Origin: Planctomycetota bacterium
GTDB lineage: Bacteria; Planctomycetota; Phycisphaerae; UBA1845; Fen-1342
Assembly: GCA_030616465.1 (NCBI GenBank)
Contig: JAUWXH010000194.1
Span: 1 to 5,138 of the forward strand
Direction of reading: 5' to 3'
DNA length: 5,138 nt
Shown: piece by piece, positions 1 to 4,876 of the stretch
Layout of the letters: each line of letters opens with the position of its first letter
Numbering within the stretch: position 1 is the first letter of the stretch
Translations under genes and position numbers: made by a program
The notes under the pieces: generated by a model
What the model was told of the DNA's origin: nothing
The model's input: the letters and a program-made list of their open reading frames with translations, nothing else
The model's database searches: none

Positions 1-48
1 CTCTGTGGGCTCAACGGCAAGCCTCCCAGGCGGTCAGTCGGTCGCAAC

Positions 49-77
49 TTGACAGTCCAGCGCAGCGGGCCGACAAT
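49..77 (+). promoter_or_regulatory. Sigma-70-type promoter for the tsaC-phosphatase/rpiB operon
   Basis: A perfect -35 hexamer TTGACA (49-54) is followed after exactly 17 nt by GACAAT (72-77), which matches TATAAT at four positions including the key A2 and T6. Transcription would begin near 84, giving a very short leader that still contains the GGAG at 89-92 and the ATG at 99. In DNA this GC-rich the match is unlikely to be trivial, but it is a prediction only. Two plus-strand frames stay open through this segment, so an upstream coding tail cannot be excluded. Confidence 0.55.
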
Positions 78-98
78 ACGCTTCCACCGGAGCGGCTG

Positions 99-1238
99 AT
101 GGGCACGAGAATCATAAACTTCGGCAACATCGACGGTTACGACTCGGCATTGGGCGAGGCGGCCCGTGCCCTCCGGGAAGGCGCGCTGGTGGTCTTTCCG
201 ACCGAGACCGTCTATGGCCTGGGCGCCAACGCCGCGGACCCGCAGGCGGTTGCCCGGCTCCGCGAGGCCAAGGGCCGGGCCGACCAGCAGCCGTTCACCG
301 TCCATCTAGCCCGGCGTCAAGAGGCCCGGCGCTATGTGAATTCGCCGTCGCCGGTGGTACGCCGCCTGATCCGTAAGGCGTGGCCGGGGCCGCTGACGCT
401 GGTTTGTGAGGTCTCCGAGCCCGAGCGGACCGAGGTGGCCGGGGACTGTCCGGCCGAGCAGCTCGGCGAGATTTTCCGCGATGGGACGGTCGGGTTGCGT
501 TGCCCCGATCATGCGGCCGCAAGGGCATTACTCAGCAAGGCCGGCGTGCCCGTCGTGGCCAGCAGTGCCAACCGCAGCGGCAGTCGTCCGCCGTTTGAGG
601 TCGGCGAGGCGCTACGTGACCTGGAAGATAGCGTGGCGTATGCGATCGACGCGGGCCCGACGCGGCTGAGCCGGGCATCGACGGTCGTCGAAGTCCGGGG
701 GGACGAATGGAGCATACGCCGCGCGGGCGCGCTGGACGAACGGACGATACGCCGCCTGGCCCGTAGCGAGGTTCTGTTTGTCTGCACGGGTAACTCTTGC
801 CGGTCGCCGATGGCGGAGTACCTCTTTCGGCAGATGCTGGCCGATCGGAAAGGCTGCGCTGTAAGCGATTTGGCGAGCCAGGGCTACGCGGTCTTATCGT
901 GCGGCACGCTCGGGCTCGAGGGCGGGGCGGCCTCGGCCGGCTCCAGCGAAGAGATGTCACGCCGCGGCCTTGACCTCGGCGCGCACCGTTCGCAGCCGCT
1001 GAGCGTCGAGCTGATTCAGCAGGCCGAACGCGTTTACGTGATGACGCCGGAGCATCGCAGCGCGGTGCTGGATCTGGTCCCGGCGGCCGCTTCGAAAGTC
1101 GAGCAGTTGGACCCGGACAACCCGGTGCCCGACCCGATTGGTGGAGGCCCCCAGGAGTATCGCCGGTGCGCCGAGCAGATCGAGCGCACCGTGGCGGCGC
1201 GGGTGGAGGAATTCCTCAATGAAGATCTCAATTGGTAG
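99..1238 (+). CDS. TsaC/Sua5 threonylcarbamoyl-AMP synthase fused to low-molecular-weight protein phosphatase
   Basis: This 379-residue protein joins two enzymes. Residues about 12-215 are a YrdC/Sua5/TsaC domain, which makes threonylcarbamoyl-AMP from threonine, bicarbonate and ATP for the t6A37 modification of ANN-decoding tRNAs. Visible signatures are FPTETVYGLGANA (33-45), the KxR element KGR (58-60) and the SxN element SAN (156-158), followed by STVVEV and RRAGAL. Residues about 224-373 are a low-molecular-weight phosphatase: the Cx5R loop CTGNSCRS gives nucleophile C229, a second Cys (C234) and R235, and the late D345-P346 fits the general acid. Both active sites look intact. The ATG at 99 has GGAG at 89-92 with 6-nt spacing. 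The frame stays open upstream to the window edge, so a longer N-terminus is possible but unneeded. rpiB overlaps the 3' end. The real substrate of the phosphatase half is unknown; arginine phosphatase is a plausible alternative to tyrosine phosphatase. Confidence 0.93.
   Translation: MGTRIINFGNIDGYDSALGEAARALREGALVVFPTETVYGLGANAADPQAVARLREAKGRADQQPFTVHLARRQEARRYVNSPSPVVRRLIRKAWPGPLTLVCEVSEPERTEVAGDCPAEQLGEIFRDGTVGLRCPDHAAARALLSKAGVPVVASSANRSGSRPPFEVGEALRDLEDSVAYAIDAGPTRLSRASTVVEVRGDEWSIRRAGALDERTIRRLARSEVLFVCTGNSCRSPMAEYLFRQMLADRKGCAVSDLASQGYAVLSCGTLGLEGGAASAGSSEEMSRRGLDLGAHRSQPLSVELIQQAERVYVMTPEHRSAVLDLVPAAASKVEQLDPDNPVPDPIGGGPQEYRRCAEQIERTVAARVEEFLNEDLNW
1205..1210 (+). promoter_or_regulatory. 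Strong Shine-Dalgarno that fixes the rpiB start
   Basis: GGAGGA lies 8 nt before the ATG at 1219, inside the last codons of the upstream fusion gene. It decides the rpiB start against the longer open frame beginning at 1138, whose extra 27 residues resemble nothing in the RpiB family. Confidence 0.8.
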
Positions 1239-1695
1239 TGACCATCGCGGGTACGAGGCTAAGGAGCGGATCAAGGCGCTGCTGCAACAACTGGGCGGCG
1301 ACGTGACCGATCACGGCACCAGCTCACGCCAGGCGTGCGACTACCCGGATGTGGCCTTGGCCGTCGGGCGCGACGTGGCCAGCGGGGAGGCCGAGCGCGG
1401 CATCCTGTTCTGCGGGACCGGCTTGGGGATGTCCATTACCGCTAACAAGGTCAGCGGGGTGCGGGCCGCGCTGTGCCACGATGAACTCACCGCGCAGCTC
1501 TCGCGGCGGCATAACAACGCGAATATCCTGTGTCTGCCGGCCGATCTGGTCGGGGACGCGCTCATGCAGAGCATGGTTCGCACGTGGCTGGAGACCGAGT
1601 TCGAGGGCGGACGTCACGCACGCCGCGTGGGCAAGATCACGGAATACGAGCGCACACACACGGCCCCGTGCTGCCCGGAGGCAGAGCGGACCTAG
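1219..1695 (+). CDS. rpiB: Ribose-5-phosphate isomerase B
   Basis: This 158-residue cytoplasmic enzyme interconverts ribose 5-phosphate and ribulose 5-phosphate in the non-oxidative pentose phosphate pathway. It has the full RpiB/LacAB layout: N-terminal IGSDHRGYEAKE (D8, H9), the YPD motif near 42-44, FCGTGLGMSITANK (64-77) with the catalytic Cys at 65 (the E. coli-like Cys type, not the Glu type of actinobacteria), and SRRHNNAN (95-102) with H98 matching the E. coli active-site His. Length is normal for the family apart from a slightly long Cys-containing tail (about 141-158) with no recognisable motif. The start overlaps the upstream gene by 20 nt in another frame, suggesting one transcript and possibly coupled translation. 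Some RpiB proteins also act on allose 6-phosphate; nothing here shows that. Confidence 0.95.
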   Translation: MKISIGSDHRGYEAKERIKALLQQLGGDVTDHGTSSRQACDYPDVALAVGRDVASGEAERGILFCGTGLGMSITANKVSGVRAALCHDELTAQLSRRHNNANILCLPADLVGDALMQSMVRTWLETEFEGGRHARRVGKITEYERTHTAPCCPEAERT

Positions 1696-1711
1696 GGAAT
1701 GCCGACATTCC
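1696..1711. terminator. Small hairpin between convergent genes, possible two-way terminator
   Basis: GGAATG (1696-1701) and CATTCC (1706-1711) form a perfect 6-bp stem with a 4-nt loop. It begins right after the rpiB stop codon and lies 24 nt past the stop of the convergent DUF2203 gene. No T-run follows on either strand, so it is a weak candidate for intrinsic termination; it could equally only protect mRNA 3' ends. Confidence 0.35.
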
Positions 1712-1735
1712 ACTGCCGCCGTCTCGTAGTTGACG

Positions 1736-2176
1736 CTAACCGAAATCGGGCTCGATGGCCTGGCGGGCGAAGAAGTCGGCGTCCCATTCGTGCCAGTACG
1801 CGACCTCCGGTTCGTCCAGTTGCCAGCAGAGCCACACGCGACGCCCGCGGTACACGGCGGGAAAGTCCACGCAGCCGGTGACCCAGTCCTTCAGTTCGCA
1901 GCCGACGCCGGCAAGCTCCTCGTGAAGCCGATTCAGCCTTTCGACCCCCGCGCCGATCCGCTCGCGCAGCTCTTCGACGCGTTCGGGTGAGCTGCGCTTG
2001 AGGGCCAGCTCTTCCCGCTCGCTGCGCAGCTTCATCAGCTCGGCATAACGCTCGACGACGTCCCGGACCACCTTCCGCACCAACACCAGCGCGGCGTTAG
2101 CCGATTCCAGCGTGAAGAGGCGCTGCCTACCGGGTCCGGCCTGGCGGAGCTGGGCGGTCGCAGTGTTGTAATTCAT
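1736..2176 (-). CDS. DUF2203 family protein
   Basis: A 146-residue soluble protein of the DUF2203 family, whose biochemical role is unknown. The family start RLFTLESANAAL lies at residues 19-30, followed by a long charged helical stretch (about 31-90, rich in Glu, Arg and Leu, coiled-coil-like). The conserved C-terminal block follows: GCELKDW (92-98), VDFPAV (103-108), then WLCWQLDEPEVAYWHEWDA (115-133). The length is ordinary for the family and the block looks intact. The ATG has AAGGA 5 nt upstream (2182-2186, minus strand), supporting this start although family homology begins about 18 residues later. It lies 48 nt downstream of the zinc-ribbon membrane protein on the same strand, so co-transcription is likely. 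It converges on rpiB with a 40-nt gap. Some databases call such proteins DivIVA-like because of the coiled coil; I see no support for that function here. Confidence 0.85.
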   Translation of the reverse strand: MNYNTATAQLRQAGPGRQRLFTLESANAALVLVRKVVRDVVERYAELMKLRSEREELALKRSSPERVEELRERIGAGVERLNRLHEELAGVGCELKDWVTGCVDFPAVYRGRRVWLCWQLDEPEVAYWHEWDADFFARQAIEPDFG

Positions 2177-2224
2177 GCCTTTCCTTCGTCGCAGTCCCCG
2201 GGTGGACTTCCGCGAAACCGTGAG

Positions 2225-2899
2225 TCAACGGGTCAGGGCAATACCCGCGCCGCCCGCGAATATCACCATGGCGATCGCCATGAGAACGCAGAAGACCAGC
2301 AGGGCTCCCCCCGAGACAACAAGGCCGATCCAGCCGCGCCAGTTCCCCCGCACCATCTTCGACAGGCTGGCGATGGCGAAGCCAACGCCGACCACGGCAA
2401 AGAATAGCATGCCGCACTGACCGGCGCTGAGCCAGGCGGCGCCGGGGGCATTCTGGAACTGCTCGGCAAGCTGGCGAATGTCCGGTTGCGTTGTGGTTCC
2501 CGGCGCGCCGATGACCGGAGCGGTCATAAGCCCGTACGCGAAGACCGCCCCAAAAAGGACGACGACCAACGCGGCGCAGATCAGGGAGTAGCTCCCGTAT
2601 GTTTCCGCGGCACGCCGGCGGGCGAACGGCGTGGGACCGATGTGCAGGCTGCCGGGTGGCGGCAGGGCCTCAGGCCGAACCTCGCCGCCAGTCGGCACCT
2701 CGCGCGGTTCTGCACTCACTTCGCCTTCGGAGGACGACAGTGTCGGGCGGGCCATCGCTGCCGGGCGCACCTCACCCGGCGACTCCGTTGGCACGTTCAC
2801 CACCCGCCGACAATAGGGGCAGGCGGCCGACTGGCCGGCGTACTCGTCATCCACCTCGATCGGCTGACTGCAACTCGGGCACGGAAACTGGATCGCCAT
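2225..2899 (-). CDS. Zinc-ribbon membrane protein of planctomycete type
   Basis: This 224-residue protein has no specific function I can name. Residues 1-36 form a small zinc ribbon with two CxxC knuckles (C7/C10 and C27/C30), the style seen at the N-terminus of many planctomycete membrane proteins. Residues about 38-92 are a flexible Pro/Glu/Ser-rich linker containing GEVRP twice (42-46 and 72-76). Three hydrophobic segments follow at about 104-128, 160-180 and 189-217. The segment between the first two (about 130-158) is polar and probably faces the other side of the membrane. The RRR at 94-96 just before the first segment suggests, by the positive-inside rule, that the zinc ribbon is cytoplasmic. 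The ATG lacks a strong Shine-Dalgarno (only GAG nearby), but the ribbon needs this start. A promoter is visible upstream and the DUF2203 gene follows. There is no signal peptide or catalytic motif. Confidence 0.8.
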   Translation of the reverse strand: MAIQFPCPSCSQPIEVDDEYAGQSAACPYCRRVVNVPTESPGEVRPAAMARPTLSSSEGEVSAEPREVPTGGEVRPEALPPPGSLHIGPTPFARRRAAETYGSYSLICAALVVVLFGAVFAYGLMTAPVIGAPGTTTQPDIRQLAEQFQNAPGAAWLSAGQCGMLFFAVVGVGFAIASLSKMVRGNWRGWIGLVVSGGALLVFCVLMAIAMVIFAGGAGIALTR

Positions 2900-2976
2900 C
2901 GCTCAATCTCATACCAGGCCGGGCGGGTGACACGGTTCCACCCACGGCACCCGCTCCGCGAACCGCCGACGCCGGG

Positions 2977-3006
2977 ATCATAAACGGAATAGCGGCGGGT
3001 TGTCAT
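2977..3006 (-). promoter_or_regulatory. Predicted sigma-70-type promoter for the zinc-ribbon/DUF2203 pair
   Basis: Read on the minus strand, ATGACA (3001-3006) and TATGAT (2977-2982) are separated by 18 nt; each matches its consensus at five of six positions. Transcription would start near 2970, leaving a leader of roughly 70 nt before the ATG at 2899. The position between the repeat element and the gene fits, but this is prediction only. Confidence 0.45.
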
Positions 3007-3067
3007 CGGCACGAGCAGATCGGCCGGCCTGTGCGCGTGAGCCTCAGGAAAGTGGGTCACGTCCAGA

Positions 3068-3193
3068 TGACATTCCGACCGCGTCCGCCGATGGCGGACG
3101 CGCGGAGGAATCTGGCTCACTCACGCGACCGAGGCCAGATTCCTCGGCGCGGAGTTCACCCTGAGCCACGTCGAAGGGCTTCTCGGAATGACA
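3068..3193. repeat. 126-bp compound palindromic repeat (REP/MITE-like)
   Basis: The element is framed by TGACATTCCGA (3068-3078) and TCGGAATGACA (3183-3193), inverted copies matching at 10 of 11 positions. Inside lies a second inverted pair, CGCGCGGAGGAATCTGGC (3099-3116) and its partner at 3134-3151, matching at 17 of 18 positions around a 17-nt loop. The left flank between outer and inner arms holds a perfect small hairpin (3080-3102). The right flank holds CCCT...AGGG (3159-3178). The words GTCATTCCGA, GAGGAATCT and CACCCTGAG...GTCGAAGGG resemble, from memory, dispersed repeats common in many bacterial genomes. No transposase or reading frame of its own is present. It lies between the nadD stop and the zinc-ribbon promoter, so its transcript could also fold and end or stabilise the nadD message. 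Confidence 0.7.
3080..3102. other. Perfect 10-bp hairpin inside the repeat
   Basis: CGCGTCCGCC (3080-3089) and GGCGGACGCG (3093-3102) pair perfectly around a 3-nt loop. The sequence is very GC-rich and would be stable in RNA or single-stranded DNA. On the nadD strand it lies about 150 nt past the stop codon and is not followed by a T-run, so it is not a classic intrinsic terminator. Confidence 0.6.
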
Positions 3194-3254
3194 CGCCACG
3201 CATGCAAGTGACGCTCACCCCAAGCTCGCGCGGTTGTGCCGGCGGGTGGGCGGT

Positions 3255-3872
3255 TCAACCACCGCAATACAGCCCGCGTTCGAGAATGTACTGCCGGACC
3301 GGCTCGGGCACGAGGTGGCGGATGCTGCGGCCGGCGCGTACGCGGGCGCGGATGTCGGTCGCACCGACGTCGATCAGCGGTGTTTGCAGAACGTACTGCT
3401 GTAGCTTGCGGATTTGTGCTGGTGACAGCAGGTCCGTCAGCCGGGCAAGGTCGGGTTGTTCGAACCCCGGGCGGGCCGCCGTGACGAGCGTACACGCCTC
3501 CAGCAGTTCGCCGACGCAGTACCAGGTGGCCAGCTCCACCAGACTGTCCATTCCGATCAGCCAGTAGAGCGGCGTGTCGGCGGGGAGGGTTTGGCGGAAG
3601 TGCCGCACCGTGTGCAGCGTGTAGTTCGGTCCCGGCTGATGAACTTCCCAGTCGCTGACCTCGAAGCGGGGGTCATCGGCCACCGCCAGCCGGCACATCT
3701 CGAGCCGCTCCGCCGCCGGACTCAGGGTTCGGCCCTGCTTGTGCGGCGGGCGGGCGCCTGGTATCAGGACGACGCGGGCGGCACCGATCTGCTCGGCGGC
3801 GTCGGAACTGACGATCAGGTGTCCGAGATGCACCGGGTCGAATGAGCCGCCGAACAGCAGGAAACCAGCCAA
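3255..3872 (-). CDS. nadD: Nicotinate-nucleotide adenylyltransferase
   Basis: This enzyme joins ATP and nicotinate mononucleotide to give deamido-NAD, the penultimate step of NAD synthesis. From a start at 3872 it has 205 residues, normal for the family. The N-terminal nucleotide-binding motif is FGGSFDPVHLGH (7-18) with HLGH at 15-18. PGARPPHK (38-45), WLIGMDSLVELATWY (104-118) and AARPGF (132-137) follow. The C-terminal motif appears as VGATDIRARV (169-178), where the family usually has SST/SAT before the xIR. All key elements look intact. No ATG is available: TTG codons occur at 3878 and 3872, and I chose 3872 because GGAG (3879-3882) lies 6 nt before it and directly abuts the other. The TPR gene ends 26 nt upstream on the same strand, so a shared transcript is likely; the repeat element lies downstream. 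Confidence 0.93.
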   Translation of the reverse strand: MAGFLLFGGSFDPVHLGHLIVSSDAAEQIGAARVVLIPGARPPHKQGRTLSPAAERLEMCRLAVADDPRFEVSDWEVHQPGPNYTLHTVRHFRQTLPADTPLYWLIGMDSLVELATWYCVGELLEACTLVTAARPGFEQPDLARLTDLLSPAQIRKLQQYVLQTPLIDVGATDIRARVRAGRSIRHLVPEPVRQYILERGLYCGG

Positions 3873-3878
3873 GATCAA

Positions 3879-3882
3879 CTCC
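3879..3882 (-). promoter_or_regulatory. Shine-Dalgarno deciding the nadD TTG start
   Basis: On the minus strand GGAG lies immediately next to the TTG at 3878 but 6 nt before the TTG at 3872. Only the second spacing is workable for a ribosome, so the protein probably begins two codons later than the longest frame. Confidence 0.5.
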
Positions 3883-3898
3883 GCCGTCGGAATAAGGA

Positions 3899-4627
3899 CT
3901 ACGCCACGTCGCGCTTACGCAAGGCCGTCTTGATTTGTTCGACTGCTTCGCGGATCTCGCTGAGGCCCGGGTGGATTTGCAGGGCCAGCCGGTAAAGCTC
4001 GAGCGCCCGGCGAACGTCTCCACGCTCGACATAGGTGTGCCCCAATCCCAACGCAGCCGCGAAGTGGTGCGGATTGAGACCCAACACTTGTTGGTAGGCC
4101 TCGGCTGCCGCCTCGGGTTGCTCCAGGAAGCACAGCGCGATGGCCCGCTGGTGATGCGCCTCGGCGAAGGTCGGCTCGGCGGCCAGCAGCGCGTCCAGCA
4201 CTGCAACCGCCGCCTTGTAGTCCTGCGCACGGATGTGCTCGACCGCCTGGGCCAGACGGTGCCGCGCCGCCGCGGAACCGGCCTGCATCCAGATGTGCCA
4301 CAGGGCGTCCTCGGCCGCCTTGGCAACAGCCTGGTCGGCGTGGCCCAGCAGGCCGGCCAAGTGCCGGCAGCAAGACATCGACCCGGTCAGCCCCAAACAT
4401 CGAGCGGCACCGCTGCTCACCGCAGGCGGTGACGAGGCCAGCAAGGCCGTCAGACTCTCGGGCGGCCACTGTTGCCCCAGGAGCGTGATGAGCGCCGGCA
4501 AGTCGCCGCTCTCAAGCAAGGGACCGACGGACTCGGTGAATTGGTTGGCGACGGCGTCGTTCTCCACGAAAAGGTGCTCCCAACACGGTTGCCCATCGGC
4601 AGCCACGCGTGGATACCCCTTCGGCAC
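3899..4627 (-). CDS. HEAT-like and TPR repeat protein
   Basis: A predicted soluble 242-residue helical-repeat protein with no catalytic motif; I do not recognise a specific family. Residues about 43-117 look like degenerate HEAT-type helices (LPALITLL, then AGLLGHADQAVAKAAEDALWHI). Residues about 120-221 form three 34-residue TPR units, each ending in a typical helix B and proline turn: one ending near AAEPTF (153), one from AEAHHQRAIAL to LGLNPHH (154-187), and one from FAAALGLGHTYVERGDVRRALELY to IHPGL (188-221). Such proteins usually act as protein-binding scaffolds. A short basic tail follows. The start is uncertain: the GTG at 4627 has GGGGAG only 1 nt away, while GTGs at 4606 (AAGGGG, 9-nt spacing) and 4567 (GGGAG, 9-nt spacing) are better placed. 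The first 20 residues are therefore provisional. nadD follows after 26 nt, and a promoter is predicted about 80-110 nt upstream. Confidence 0.8.
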   Translation of the reverse strand: MPKGYPRVAADGQPCWEHLFVENDAVANQFTESVGPLLESGDLPALITLLGQQWPPESLTALLASSPPAVSSGAARCLGLTGSMSCCRHLAGLLGHADQAVAKAAEDALWHIWMQAGSAAARHRLAQAVEHIRAQDYKAAVAVLDALLAAEPTFAEAHHQRAIALCFLEQPEAAAEAYQQVLGLNPHHFAAALGLGHTYVERGDVRRALELYRLALQIHPGLSEIREAVEQIKTALRKRDVA

Positions 4628-4707
4628 GCTCCCCGATGCCGACCTATCAGGCCCCTGGTACCCGGCCGACCCAACTGCCGGAGTACACGAGCCCCGATAT
4701 GATCAAT

Positions 4708-4735
4708 GCTATACGAGACACCCCCTGCAGGTCAA
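4708..4735 (-). promoter_or_regulatory. Predicted sigma-70-type promoter for the TPR-nadD operon
   Basis: On the minus strand TTGACC (4730-4735, five of six) and TATAGC (4708-4713, four of six) are separated by 16 nt. Transcription would start near 4701, giving a leader of about 75 nt to the GTG at 4627, longer if a later start codon is used. It sits in the 249-nt gap between the sigma factor stop and the TPR gene, where a new transcription unit would be expected. It is a moderate match only. Confidence 0.45.
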
Positions 4736-4801
4736 TTCTTTCTGCGTGGCGCGGGGAACCCCCACCGTGGAACACCCCCGTTTCGACGGCGCCAATAGAG
4801 C

Positions 4802-4842
4802 GATTACCGGCCCGCGCCTTTCACCTGCGCGAGACGGTAATC
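4802..4842 (-). terminator. Long interrupted hairpin after the sigma factor gene
   Basis: GATTACCG (4802-4809) and CGGTAATC (4835-4842) are perfect 8-bp inverted repeats. Inside them CGCGC (4813-4817) and GCGCG (4827-4831) pair around a 9-nt loop, and a C-G pair (4811/4833) lies between the two stems, so the arms stack as one long stem with two single mismatches. It begins 34 nt past the sigma factor stop codon. A 3'-end role is likely (termination with Rho, or message protection), since no T-run follows. A regulatory RNA structure is the alternative. Confidence 0.4.
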
Positions 4843-4876
4843 CGGAGGAACGGCGGCCCGACCTCGTGTCACGCTG

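Noticed and set aside
1..98. Upstream extension of the fusion gene, or tail of an earlier gene
   Set aside because: Two frames are open here: one continues into the fusion protein, and another ends with TGA overlapping its ATG. The segment is short, shows no recognisable protein motif, and contains a good promoter, so neither was called.
532..960. Minus-strand open frame of 142 codons inside the fusion gene
   Set aside because: It lies opposite both conserved domains and is Arg/Pro/Ser-rich low-complexity translation.
1696..1711. Similarity of this small hairpin (GGAATG/CATTCC) to the ends of the repeat at 3068-3193
   Set aside because: Only 6-7 bases are shared and none of the inner parts, so a degenerate repeat copy is not supported.
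2193..2208. 5-bp inverted repeat AGTCC/GGACT between the zinc-ribbon and DUF2203 genes
   Set aside because: Too short to stand out from chance in GC-rich DNA, with no T-run; the genes are close enough to be co-transcribed.
2599..3567. Plus-strand open frame of 322 codons across the zinc-ribbon gene, the intergenic repeat and nadD
   Set aside because: It runs antisense to two clear genes and through the palindrome, and its Arg/Pro/Ser-rich composition is typical of a GC-rich shadow frame with no domain.
4751..4785. Runs of GGGG/CCCC and repeated GGGGGT words in the gap before the TPR gene
   Set aside because: The possible stems are only about 4 bp with tiny loops, and the runs are not regularly spaced; this is likely base composition rather than a G-quadruplex or operator.
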